Made by a program: the position numbers and the translations under genes. From Neurospora tetraspora (lineage: Eukaryota > Ascomycota > Sordariomycetes > Sordariales > Sordariaceae), in contig NW_026944383.1 in NCBI RefSeq assembly GCF_033439725.1, forward strand, positions 7,998,001-8,062,000: DNA of 64,000 bases, written 5' to 3'. Under the pieces are notes generated by a model that worked only from the letters and a program-made list of their open reading frames with translations, was not told where the DNA came from and ran no database searches. Shown piece after piece: positions 37,923-48,220 of this stretch (positions are counted from its first letter, which is position 1; every line of letters begins with the position of its first letter).

Positions 37923-39359
37923 CTAAACCGCCGCCGACGCTTTCCTCTTCTCCATCCTCTCCTGCCTATAATGATCCGCCACGAGGAAAGCCAACTCAAG
38001 CGCCTGCTTCTCGTTCAACCGCGGATCGCAGAAACTGGTATAATTTGTGCTCAAATCATCCTCATCCAATCCTGCACCACCTCCCAAGCACTCGGTGACA
38101 GCATCGCCTGTAAGTTCCAAGTGCATACCGCCCAAGTACGACCCCTGTTCCTTGTGGATGCGTAGCGTCTGCTGAAGCTCGGAGAAGATGTCGCTGAACT
38201 TGCGCGTCTTGATACCACCGGTAACAGATTGTGTGTTGCCGTGCATGGGATCGCACTGCCAGACCACGGTGCGGGCGTACTCCGAGTCTTCGACGGTGCG
38301 GATGTGAGCCGGCAGGAGGGAGGAGACCTTGTCGGCGCCGTAGCGGGTGATGAGGGTGATCTTGCCGGGTTCGCGGTTGGGGTTTAGGGTGCGTAGCATG
38401 GGAAGCAGGTCGGAGGTAGGTGTCGAGGGACCGATCTTCACGCCGATGGGGTTGGCGATGCCGCGGAAGTATTCAACATGTGCGTGGTCGATTTGGCGCG
38501 TGCGGTCGCCGATCCAGAGGAAGTGAGCGGAGGTGTTGTAGTATTCTTTCTTGGGAGGGGTGGTGGAATCGGGAGGGTAGGAGCGGACGGAAGGGTGGTT
38601 AAGCAAGCGGGTGAGCGGCTGCTCGTACTCGAGGAGCAGGCCCTCGTGCGAGGTGAAGAGTTCGACGGTGGAAAGCTTCTCGTTCTGGTCGGCGCCGATG
38701 GTGTGCATGAAGCGCAGCATTTCCTGGATGCGGTCGACGGTTTCCTGGTACTTAGCTTTGAGGGCAGGGTCGCGCACGTGGCCGAGGCCCCAGTCGAGGG
38801 GACCGTGGAGGTCGGCGATGCCGGAACCGATGGCGGCGCGGATGTAGTTGAGCGTGGCCGACGAGTACTGGTAGGCGCGCACGAGACGGTTAGGGTCCAG
38901 CTCGCGCTCGTCGGGGTGGAAGCCGTTGAGGATGTCACCGCGGAAGGAGGGCACTTCCTTGCCGTTGATGGTCTCGACGGGCGAGGAGCGAGGCTTCGCG
39001 TACTGGCCGGCCATGCGGCCGATGCGCACGACGGGCTTGTCGGCGCCCCAGAGGAGGACCAGCGACATCTGCAGGAGCAGCTTGATCTTGGACTCGATCA
39101 CGTCTTGCTGGCAGTAGCTGAAGAGCTCGGCGCAGTCGCCGCCCTGGAGGAGGAAGGCCTTGCCTTGGGCGACATCGCGGAGGTGTTCGCGGAGACGGAT
39201 GATCTCGTTGGGGAGGACGATGGGCGGGAGGTTCTTGAGCTCGTTGACGGACTTTTCAAGGGCGGCCTTGTCGGGGTAGTCGGGGCATTGCTTGATGGGC
39301 TTGGATCTCCACGAGTCAGGCGTCCATTCGGGGACGTTTGGTGTTGTTTGTTCGCTCAT
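37923..39359 (-). CDS. aro-8: Class II DAHP synthase (3-deoxy-D-arabino-heptulosonate 7-phosphate synthase)
   Basis: This is a single exon of 478 aa starting at MSEQTTPNVPEW; the open frame extends further upstream but without ATG. The plant-type AroAII signature is clear: FLLQGGDCAE, RIGRMAGQYAKPRS, RGDILNGF, EGLLLEYEQ, WIGDRTRQ, NPIGVKIGP, CDPMHGNT and GMHLELTGD. These include the metal ligands Cys, His, Glu and Asp of the family. It condenses phosphoenolpyruvate with erythrose-4-phosphate as the first shikimate-pathway step. In Neurospora the class II isozyme is, as I recall, aro-8 (Trp-sensitive); the symbol rests on that recollection. It shares a divergent promoter with the HYPK-like gene, which contains a CPC1-type core site. 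The frame past its stop stays open for 41 more codons. Confidence 0.93.
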   Translation of the reverse strand: MSEQTTPNVPEWTPDSWRSKPIKQCPDYPDKAALEKSVNELKNLPPIVLPNEIIRLREHLRDVAQGKAFLLQGGDCAELFSYCQQDVIESKIKLLLQMSLVLLWGADKPVVRIGRMAGQYAKPRSSPVETINGKEVPSFRGDILNGFHPDERELDPNRLVRAYQYSSATLNYIRAAIGSGIADLHGPLDWGLGHVRDPALKAKYQETVDRIQEMLRFMHTIGADQNEKLSTVELFTSHEGLLLEYEQPLTRLLNHPSVRSYPPDSTTPPKKEYYNTSAHFLWIGDRTRQIDHAHVEYFRGIANPIGVKIGPSTPTSDLLPMLRTLNPNREPGKITLITRYGADKVSSLLPAHIRTVEDSEYARTVVWQCDPMHGNTQSVTGGIKTRKFSDIFSELQQTLRIHKEQGSYLGGMHLELTGDAVTECLGGGAGLDEDDLSTNYTSFCDPRLNEKQALELAFLVADHYRQERMEKRKASAAV

Positions 39360-39931
39360 GATGACGGATTTGGAGATGGTCGAGATGGTGTGTAAGTGGG
39401 CGGGTGGAAATTTCGAAGCCAAAGTGGCACTTGTGAGGTCTTGGCCTTGGAGCTAGTAACAGTGACTAAGAATTGACAGGTGGGTCAATATCCAAAAGAC
39501 TGAACAACTACACCTGTTATGGTGGTCTCTTCTCGAAAGAGAAAGTGGTAAAGAATGGTGTGTTGTTGGTACTAGAGGTAATCATGACTTCAAAGAAGAG
39601 GTGTCCTATTCAAATATCTTTTCGGATCTGTTTGGGGGCGAGTCAGTCGCAAGTGCACCGCACGGTGTTTGTTTAAAGTGTCATAACCGTAAATGGCAGT
39701 CGGAACTTGGAGAAGCCAATTGACCAATGATAACAACGCTAGAAAGACCCCTGAAGTATGTCCCACCGTGACGCTGTGGTGCCTGCCCGCTTCAAGCTAG
39801 CGACAGCCAATGCCCCGCCCCCACATCTGGTCGCGACGTCTTGCGCCGGCCGGAACTGTTCTACAGCGAAGTGCAGTGACACTGCAGCAACTCTTCTCTT
39901 CCATCGACACAGAAAACTCCACAACATCAAA
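39360..39931. promoter_or_regulatory. Divergent promoter, DAHP synthase / HYPK-like gene
   Basis: This 572-bp region lies between two ATGs pointing outward. It carries GAGTCA at 39640-39645, the reverse of TGACTC, which is the core of the Gcn4/CPC1 general amino acid control site. A weaker TGACTAA lies near 39463. Co-control of the two genes is an inference. Confidence 0.5.
39640..39645 (-). promoter_or_regulatory. Candidate CPC1/Gcn4 site
   Basis: The site reads TGACTCG on the minus strand, one base from the palindromic TGACTCA consensus. It lies 281 bp upstream of the DAHP synthase ATG and about 290 bp upstream of the HYPK-like ATG. Aromatic biosynthesis genes are classical targets of cross-pathway control in Neurospora. 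Confidence 0.4.
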
Positions 39932-40363
39932 ATGGCCGAGGATAAACAACCACCTGCCGTCGTCGAGGGCGCCACCGGCGGTGACGTCGAGGAAGAGGTC
40001 CAGCCCACGGCCAAGTCCGCCGAGGACCGCAAGGCCGCCGCCGCTCTGTCCAGCCTCGACTCCAACCGCGAAGACGAGTCCTCTGCCCAGGTCGACCAGG
40101 ATGCCGTCAAGAACGCTTTCCACTCTCTCAGCACTGCTGGTAGCAAGCAGGCCGAGGTGAAGAAGGTCAAGGTTGATGCGGCCGATGTCGCCCTTCTCGT
40201 GAGTGGTCCCAATACTGCTGATGATGGAGACAGCCTACTGACCGAGTATGAACAGGTCGAGGAGCTCGAGCTCACCAAGGCCAAGGCTACCGAGTTGCTG
40301 AAGGCCCACGATGGTGATGCCGTCAAGGCCATCAATGCCTATGTTGCTGCCCCTGCGGCTTAA
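39932..40363 (+). CDS. HYPK-like protein, NatA-associated factor
   Basis: There are two exons, 39932-40198 and 40256-40363 (124 aa). The start MAEDKQPPAV was chosen over the upstream in-frame ATG at 39758, because the 58 residues between look like leader sequence and lie outside the family. A charged N-terminal region leads to a helix (VDQDAVKNAFHSLS) and a C-terminal UBA-like three-helix domain (ELTKAKATELLKAHDGDAV, then INAYV). This matches Huntingtin-interacting protein K. HYPK binds the ribosome-associated NatA N-terminal acetyltransferase and modulates its activity. The 57-nt intron (40199-40255) is in phase and stop-free. The length is close to that of animal HYPK. Confidence 0.82.
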   Translation: MAEDKQPPAVVEGATGGDVEEEVQPTAKSAEDRKAAAALSSLDSNREDESSAQVDQDAVKNAFHSLSTAGSKQAEVKKVKVDAADVALLVSGPNTADDGDSLLTEYEQVEELELTKAKATELLKAHDGDAVKAINAYVAAPAA

Positions 40364-41370
40364 AGGACGATACACCCCAGTTAGAGAACGAACAACGGAC
40401 CATATCTGAGGACCCCATAACCGCCCATCGATTTATCCGCATACTTTGAGCGATACACGACAGACTATACCACATGCTTCCAGCGACAAGGATGACGAAA
40501 ACACTTTTGTGACAAAGGATCAGCATGCTTAGGCCGGGCTGGGAAAGGGACTTTGGGACAGGGAGCGATGGATTAGACAAAAGGGCGGCCGCAGCCCCAT
40601 CACATATCGACTGAATCGACCAAGATATTGGGCTGAAAGTTCCTTTGCGGTTGGTTTGTCGTCTCGATGTGGACGTAAACGCGCGGCCGGTTTGCTGGAA
40701 TAAAGTTGGTATAAAGTTATCGACCTACCGCATCTGTTCTAGCGCTTACACGTCCCGTCTCCAGGACTAAAGGTACACATTCCCAATCCTTCCATACCAC
40801 CCTCCCATGATAGATTCATAGTATATCGTACTCCCAAAGAGACACCGTCGATTACCGAGAAGAGCCTACGAATGCTTCACATCATCAGTCTTGAGTCGGT
40901 ATTCTCTCCGCGTGGTGGTCAGTATCCCGTCATTTGTTCTTAGAGAAACAGTCTTGTCTTACTTGCAGCCATCAAGACCCAAGACGGAACCCAAAGACAT
41001 TACAACAGATTAGCCGCAACCAATAAAACGCTATTGAATCCTACATATATACCCGTGCCAGCGCACCGCAACCCCAAGCAGGTGTTGCGCGTCCTTTGCG
41101 CGTCCCGGCCTAGCATTACGTACTCTTACCATTACAACACCAACTCATCCAGCCCTATGATGTGAAGCCCCTTATCGTTTGTTTACCTTGGCTCACATAA
41201 GGTTTAAGCTTATAACAACCATCAATCCACATTCTCTTCACCTTTGACATCAAGCTCTTCATCAGCCTCACGTTCCCTTTCGTCTTCTCTGGCGTTGCCT
41301 TCCCCTTTCATCGTCACCCATTCACAAACTCCCTTCTCCATCAACATCCCACAACACCAAAACCACCATC
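40364..41370. other. Intergenic region, HYPK-like 3' flank and MFS promoter
   Basis: About 1 kb without a supported gene. The sequence just upstream of 41371 is CA/CT-rich, typical of a fungal leader. I see no repeat or RNA gene. Confidence 0.5.
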
Positions 41371-43575
41371 ATGGACCCATCAGAAGACAACGACAACCCA
41401 ACTGAACAAACAACCCTCCTCTCACGCTCCCCCTCCCCCTTCCCAATTTCCCAGGAGGACCAGAAAAAACCTGCCTCGCAACTATGGCCAACCCTCCTAA
41501 CCGTCGCCTCCCTCGCCCTCCTCTTCAACATGGGCCTACACATCGCCACCGCCCCCTCGCTGGCCATCCTCCAGGGCATCATTTGCAAGAATTACTATGA
41601 GCAGGGTATTACTGATTCTATTGGGGTAGGATTGGGAGGAGGAGGAATGGAAGGGTTGCTGCTGCCACCGAAGACCAACTTTGAGGATGATGATTGGTGT
41701 AAGATTGGGCCGGTGCAGAGTCAAGTTGCCGAGGTGAGTGCTTGGAAGGATGTTTTTGAGATTTTGCCTGGTAGGTCTTTTCTTCTTTTCGTGGTGGTTT
41801 CTAGGGTTAAATGGGGGAGGGGCGGCGAAGGGGGGCGTCGAATGTCGGGAGGGGAGGATGGGAGAAAGAAAGAAAAGCGGTTGGAAAGGTAAATGATGGG
41901 AGAAGATGGATGGAGGGATTAGATGAGTTGGATACGAACATTGGAGGAAGATGCTGGGTGATCGCTCGGCTGGCCAGCTTGCACACAACAGAATAAAATG
42001 CTAACCAACTCATGAAATCATCAGCCGTCGCTCTCGCCATCCCCTGGGGTATCTTAACCGACCGCATCGGACGCAAAAAGGTCTTGCTCCTCGCCCTGTT
42101 CGGGATGCTGTTAAATGAAGCTTGGGTCAGACTCGTGTGTAAGTTTTGAAGTCTCGAATCGCTATGTTGTTGAAATACCTACCCATATGGGCATGAGAGA
42201 CTAACAGACACAAAACAGACTGGTTCTCCGACATCTTCCCCGTCCGCGCCGTCTGGTTCGGCGGTCTCTTCCAAGCCATCGGAGCGGGAAGTACCACCTT
42301 CACGAGCATCGCTTACGTCTTGGTAGCGGATGTTTGTCCTGCTGAGCAGCGGTATGCTCTTTTTTTCTTTCTTTCCTCCCTTTCCTTTTCAAGTAAAGAA
42401 CCTATGGTTGAAGGCGTTATTAGGAAAACTGAGTAAAACGAAAAACAGATCAACAGCCTTCGGCTACCTCCTCGCCTCCACCATCGTCTCGCGCTTCGTT
42501 TTCGTCCCCATCGGCGGCGCTCTTATTTCTGTCGATCCCTGGCTCGCCATGTGGCTCGGTTTTCTGGTTCAAGTGATTGGGTTCATCGTTGCTGCTTTCT
42601 TCGTCCAGGAAACCCTTCCACCGCCCGCTTCCGATTCCGACCCTTCTTCTCCTTCTCAGTCAGAGCCTTTCACCGCAGACAGTTTCACCACCGAGTCGGT
42701 CACGAAGCCCAAGACAGTCAAGCAGCATGTTGAACACTACCTGGAAAAGGTCAAAGAGGCGGGGGCCTGGACACTTCAGAACCCGAAAATTGTTCTGCTG
42801 TTGCTGTGCTTTTGGTTGTACATGATGGGCGAACAGGCGGAGATGTTGTTGATGATTCAGTACGCTAGTAAGCGGTTGGGGTGGTCTTTTGGGAAGGTAT
42901 GTCTCACCCACCCCTCTCCCTTACACTTATCTTTTTTCTGTTCATCAATCACTTGAACACAACCACTAACATCCTCAGGCCTCCCTCCTCCCCTCCCTCG
43001 GCGCCCTAACAAACCTCCTCACCCTAACCACCCTCCTCCCCTATTTATCCATCCTCTTCTCCCATTCCTCCCCCTCCTCCCGCTTCCGCATCATGTCCGA
43101 ACCAGCCAAAGACTACCTCCTCGCCCAAATCCTCGCCACCCTCCTCACCCTCGGCTGCCTGTTGATCGCCCTCCCCCTTCCCCATTTCGGCTTCCTAACT
43201 TCCGGCGAGGTGTTGTACTCCGCCGGCGCTGCACTCTCCGTCCCCCTACGGAGCTTGATAACGAATCTGGTGGATGCGAGGCATCGCGGGACGCTGTATA
43301 CGGTTATTAGTGTTGTAACTTATGGGGCTACGAGCGTGGGGAGGCCGGTTGCTGCTGGGTTGTTTAGTGTTGGATTGAAGATGGGGGATGGGATGCAGTG
43401 GATGGGGATGCCGTTTGCGGTGGCGGGGGTGATGTTTGCGGTGTGCTTGGGGGTGGTTAGTTTTTCGGCGTTGGGGAGGGGGGAGGGGAGGGAGACTACG
43501 GTGGGAGAGGAAGAGGGGGCTCAGGGGGTGGAAGGGGAGAGGGTTGAAGTTGAGGGGGAGAGGTATAGGGATTGA
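41371..43575 (+). CDS. Major facilitator superfamily transporter
   Basis: The five-exon model is 41371-41770, 42025-42138, 42219-42351, 42449-42896 and 42979-43575 (563 aa), with all phases closing. A polar N-terminus with LLSRSPSPFP precedes the first membrane helix (LWPTLLTVASLALLF). The MFS signature between helices 2 and 3, GILTDRIGRKK, spans residues in exon 2. Further hydrophobic helices and a central acidic/Ser-rich cytoplasmic loop of about 60 residues follow. The C-terminal half contains LVDARHRGTLYTVIS and the tail is acidic. About twelve membrane segments can be counted. The substrate is unknown; many fungal relatives are annotated only as MFS transporters. The next gene converges on it. 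Confidence 0.85.
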
Positions 43576-44787
43576 TAAGGTAGGATCTGATGGATTAGGT
43601 AGATAGATTAGTGGAATGAGAATAGAGTTGATCAAGTTAGGTATGTTATATAACCTGGTAATGGGATCTTCTTTCTCTCTGACAAGACTAGACTTGTTGT
43701 GATGAATGACTAAGACGGTTTCTGTTTCTTTTGTGCTTCATTGAGCGTGGATGGGAAGAAGACTAGAGGAGTATGCCGTAGGGACGGGAAGTGAAAAGGA
43801 CGGTGTGAAACGTGATGGTGCCTACGATGAACTGAGTTCTATCCGATGGGTTATGGTGGTGGTCTATTATGGATGTAGTGGAGGGAGTGCTCTTTCCCAT
43901 TTCATTCCACTGGACTGAACTAAACAAAAGGACTTCATCGCTCCTTCCTCTGGTGCCCTGATTGGCGCATGTCTGTAAAGTCCCGAGGCGCACCTGCCTG
44001 GGATAGAATAAGTTCTTGACCACGATGCCGTGGTGTACCTGACCTCAACGGAACTGAACTGAACTGGGTTCGGGATCTAGCGTAGGTGTGGCTATAGGTA
44101 GGTACCTCTAGAGGTAGTAACTACACGAGAACAGAAGATAGCAGCATGCCGAAAGGTCGCCCGGGTTGCTCAAACAAAGTACGTACCTCTAGAGAAAATG
44201 AGAGCCGAAGCAAAAAAGCTCGGCTGCCCAAGCCCGGAGTTGAACTCGAAGCCAGCTGCATGTCTACGAAAATACCAACGCATTTTCTGGCTACGTACTG
44301 TACCAGCACACCTACCACGTCCAGAGGCTACTGGGAGTTGGTGTTGATGGTGCTGGATTCGTTGGGGGGTTATATGGTTCTAGTAAAGGTTTGCCGGGAC
44401 GGATGATCAATCAATCAATCACTTCCCCCTTGGGGCAGAACTTGATTACCTAGAGGTATCACGAGGAGCAGCGATGAGTGAGGCTCAAGGTCCCACGCGT
44501 CCTGTTAAATTTCTTAAAACGTTCTCATTATTCCTCTCCATTCATGGTCATACAGTTAGTTGTACGTGTGGTGTATAATAACAATGGAAGTCCCGGCCGT
44601 GGTATCATTGCAAGCTGATAAAGAATAAAAAAAAATATATAAAAAAATCTGTCACAAAGCTCGCTCCTAGTTCTAGCCCAGCAACTAACTCTAAACGCCT
44701 CGCTTCATATCCCATGGGTCCCAAAAAGGTTCCAGCAAAAGATTCCTCCCTCCCAAAAACAGTTCCAAACAAAGAAAGCCAACAAAG
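43576..44787. other. Convergent intergenic region with repeat family 2
   Basis: The MFS transporter and the amino acid permease end tail to tail. Repeat copy C (43788-44381) fills half the gap. An A/T-rich stretch at 44625-44650 probably belongs to the permease 3' UTR. Confidence 0.55.
43788..44381 (-). repeat. Dispersed repeat family 2, copy C (about 594 bp)
   Basis: This segment matches the reverse complement of 59048-59709 along its length. The best block is 44206-44335 and includes AGCTCGGCTGCCCAAGCCCG and ATACCAACGCATTTTCTGGCTAC. Other shared blocks are GATCTAGCGTAGGT/CATCTAGCGTAGGT, CGAAAGGTCGC and CGCTCCTTCCTC. Read on the minus strand the best block has a tRNA B-box-like GAGTTCAACTCC followed by a T run, as in SINE heads. 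No long shared open frame or terminal inverted repeat was found. Confidence 0.75.
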
Positions 44788-46981
44788 CTAACAAAAAAAC
44801 CGATAAACCCTCTTCCACCCCGGCCACCCCTCCACCTCCTCCCTCTCCCTCATCAACAGCACCGGCAAATTCACATCCCTCCTCCGTCCCGTATCCAAAT
44901 CCATCTCATCAATCCTCACGATCCTCGTCCTGAACCAAAACTTATGACTCAAATAAAACGCCACCACAATCGGCACACACAGATACTGCAAAAAGAAAGT
45001 CTGCACGACTTTGGACGTCGACGCATGGTCAGGACTCTGATTATCCGTGAACGTGACGATCGGAAACGCGGCGGTCCAGAATTGCGCTATCAGCACAAAG
45101 AAATTGAGGAAGAGGCCGATGTAGGAGCCTGCTATACCCGCTTGCGCGGTGAAACTGAGTTGGTTGAGGCTGCGGCCGCGCCGCGCCCAGGCGCGCCGGA
45201 AGCGGATGTGGCAGAGGCAGATGGAGCCCCATGTGAAGATGGAGGATAAGCCGGAGACGGCGAGGAGCCAGTTCAAAACGTCGGCTTGGAATTTGAGGTC
45301 GGCTAGGTAGCCGATTAGGCCTACTAGAGCTGCAAAAAGGATGGCGAAGAGGGGCCGGCCCTTGCGGTCGACGTAGGCAAGGATTTGGGGCGCTTGGCGC
45401 TGGTCGGCTAAGGCGGCGAGGGTGCGGGAACTACCAAAAACGGCCGAGTTGCCGACGCTGAGCACGGCGATTAGGACGACGGCGTTCATTATGCCGGGGA
45501 GGACTTGGATGGAGGCGGACTCGATGGCGATGACGAAGGGGGAGTGGGAGGTGTCGGAGACGGAGTAGGAATCTTTCTCTTTTCCGGGGGTTACGTTTCC
45601 CAGGAGGCGGGGGTGGTTGTAGGGGACGATGAGGCCGATTAAGGTGAGGGAGACGACGTAGAAGAGGGTGATGCGCCAGAAAACCTGTTTGATGGCTGTT
45701 GGTAGGGATTTGCGTGGGTTGGCGGTCTCGGCGGCGGCGAGCCCGACGAGTTCGGTCCCCGTGAAGGCGAAGGCGGCCGAGACGAAGACGGAGCAGAGAC
45801 CTTTGAATCCGTTGTGGAAGGCGCCGGGGTTTTCCCAGTAGCGTCCGCCGATGTAGCCGGTGTTGCCTTGGGGGTCGTCGGGGAAGCCGCCGATGTTGAT
45901 GACTGCGGCGAGGATGCTGGAAAATGTTAACCCGGGGAAGGTAAAGGGGAAAAGGGAGAGGAGTTACATGAAACCGGTGACGGCGGTGACTTTGACAAGG
46001 GAGAAGACGAATTCGGCTTCACCGTAGCCTTTGACGCCGAAGAGGTTGATCATGACGACGATTGTTAGGAAGACGGTGATGAAGATGGCCTTGTTAAGAT
46101 GTTCGTTCCAGTAGCCGATGGTGATGGAGGCTGCTACGAGCTCGAGTGGTAGGACTGTTAACCATTGGAGGGCATAGCTGTCTGGTGTTAGTCAGGTTCG
46201 ATATGATCCAAAGTTCAGGAGTGCCTTACTTCCACCCCATAGCAAACCCCCATGCTGGATCAAGGAATCTTGTTGAGTATGACGAGAACGAACCGGCGAC
46301 GGGAAAGGCAACAGCCAGTTCACCGAGAGCTTGGATGGTACACCAAAGCATGATACCAACGAAGCCATATGCAATGATGAGAGCGGCCGGACCTCCTAGG
46401 AAGAGACACTTGCCCGAGGCCACGAACAAACCGGTACCTGATATGGTCAGTTACCATGTAAACAAAGCCCCTGATGGCCAAGATCCACACATAGGGAAGA
46501 ACACGTGGAAGCGGGAGTGGCTTGCCCATTGAAAGACATGTGAAGAAAAGGACATACCAACTGAACCACCAATGGCAATCATCTGCAAGTGTCTCCCCTT
46601 TAGCTCTCGGGCAAGACCAGTGTTTGCCGTCCTGACGTTGGCGGCGTGCAAGTCAAAGTAGTGACTTCTTTCCCTCGTCGGTTCAAAGCTCGGCTCAGAG
46701 GAGTCTTGTGCTTGATCACGATAGTGATCAGGATGGCCATGTCCATAAATGCCATGTGTTGATATTCGGCGGACCGGGTCTCGTTTGAACGAGTCGATGA
46801 ACCTTCGCAACCTCGGTTCTTGGCGATGGCGACCCCGTGCCCATGCCGGAACGTGGCCGACTCCGAAGGGTTCCCGGATACTCCATGAACTTCCTTGGGC
46901 GAAGGAGGAATCTCCGCCTCTGCTGCCGTAAGCGGCCATTTCTATGTCGGTGGGCATGGTGTCTCGCTTTTTGGGTTTCAT
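44788..46981 (-). CDS. Amino acid permease (APC/YAT family)
   Basis: The four-exon model is 46981-46558, 46437-46230, 46177-45968 and 45916-44788 (656 aa). A long hydrophilic N-terminus (about 130 residues) ends at LKGRHLQMIAIGGSVGTGLF, the permease signature formed across intron 1. Further family blocks are GWNYALQWL (across intron 2), VFVSAAFAFTGTELVGLAAAE and the late-helix block SVGNSAVFGSSRTLAALA. Twelve membrane segments are expected. It would import amino acids at the plasma membrane with protons, with broad specificity in characterised relatives. The last coding exon has no ATG upstream of codon MNAVV, so an ORF finder sees only its tail; the open frame is continuous back to 45916. 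Specificity is not readable from sequence. Confidence 0.92.
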
Positions 46982-48220
46982 CCTCGTAGTCGTTGTCGGT
47001 TGAGAGGCGACTGGTCGGTTGAAAAGGTCTCATCCTCTCACTAGGCGCCCAATATCATCGCGTCCTATCAATTCCTCTGAGATGGAGGTTTTGGTGAGTG
47101 TAGTGAGGTCGCGTGACAGTGTGGGTACTGGAAAGAGAAGAGACTTTGGAAAAGATATGAGGTCAGAAAAGAAAATCAGCCAAGGCCTCGCCCAGAACAG
47201 GAATGATAAGCGTCTGTTGGGTCTCCGCCGCTTCTGGATGCAACATGGGTGATGGTGACTGGGTAGAGGAAGCGGTAAAGACAAGGGGGGTCCAAGATGA
47301 TTTCCAGCCTCCGGTCCGGGGACTCGATCAAGAGGTACATCGTTCGACAAGTGAATTCTGGGGAACCACACAGCAGTCAACACCCCTGAAGGTCCCGCCG
47401 ACCATGCCCCGGACATGTCCACTTTAGCGCTCTTAGCGTTCGATTACCCGCCGTGGGGTTGTGGAGTTATTGTGGGTCCAGTGGGGTTGGTTATTGGTCA
47501 GCTCTTTTCAGCTCTCTTCAAAGGGGGTGCAAAGAACATGATGAACTGTGCCTCTTCTTGATCACGAACTCGGATTCGATAGCTCGGGTGTGAACCCCCA
47601 TCGTTTTCAAGCCTATCGTCATCTTTTCCGAAATTGGATACTCGGGACATCACAATATCTAATGATAACGCGCCCCCTTTTCGATATCCCCTTTCTCTTT
47701 GGTTCCATTTGCCGGCTACCTTGTCGAACCGTTGACAGTGACACACCACCACTTCTCTCAAAGCGCCTTGCCGTCCATTTCGCCGTCATCATCCAATCAT
47801 CAACCATTCATCACCCATACTTGTCCTCAAAAAGAGTCAGCCAGGGTGACACCAAGCTCACCAAGCTCACCAAGCTCATCAAGCTTTACCCAGAACAAGC
47901 CAGACAGACGCCTTGTCTTGGATGAGTACAGCGCACAAGAAGCATGGCCTCAAACCACAGCACGAGACCAGCTTCCTTTTCCTCACCAGAAACCCCAAGC
48001 AAGTGGATCGGATCTCTTGACACGAGGCAAACACGTTGGGGACTATGCCCCAAGGGGAAGTAAAACATGCCCATCAGGAACCCCATTTAGCAGTTGATCA
48101 GGCTCATCAGGCTATCATCATCTAAACAGTGATGACGATCTCTTGATATTTCAGAACCTAACCTCTATCTACCTGAAGTAATATCCAAATCCCATCCCTC
48201 TACTTGTATTTAAAGCAGGT
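46982..48220. other. Intergenic region, permease promoter
   Basis: 1.2 kb hold the permease promoter and leader and the sequence downstream of the Ser-rich orphan. A 9-bp tandem (AGCTCACCA unit, three copies with changes) lies near 47855-47886. Open frames such as 47548-47925 start without ATG and are not supported. Confidence 0.5.

Noticed and set aside
39758-39931. Upstream in-frame ATG for the HYPK-like protein
   Set aside because: It would add 58 residues absent from the HYPK family, with leader-like composition; the ATG at 39932 gives the family length.
44206-44335. Possible tRNA gene or tRNA pseudogene in repeat family 2
   Set aside because: There is a B-box-like GAGTTCAACTCC and a T run, but no acceptor stem or D arm pairs convincingly and no anticodon arm could be placed. 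It is kept only as a SINE-like hint.
47548-47925. 125-codon frame in the permease upstream region
   Set aside because: It starts without ATG, contains a small tandem repeat and shows no domain.
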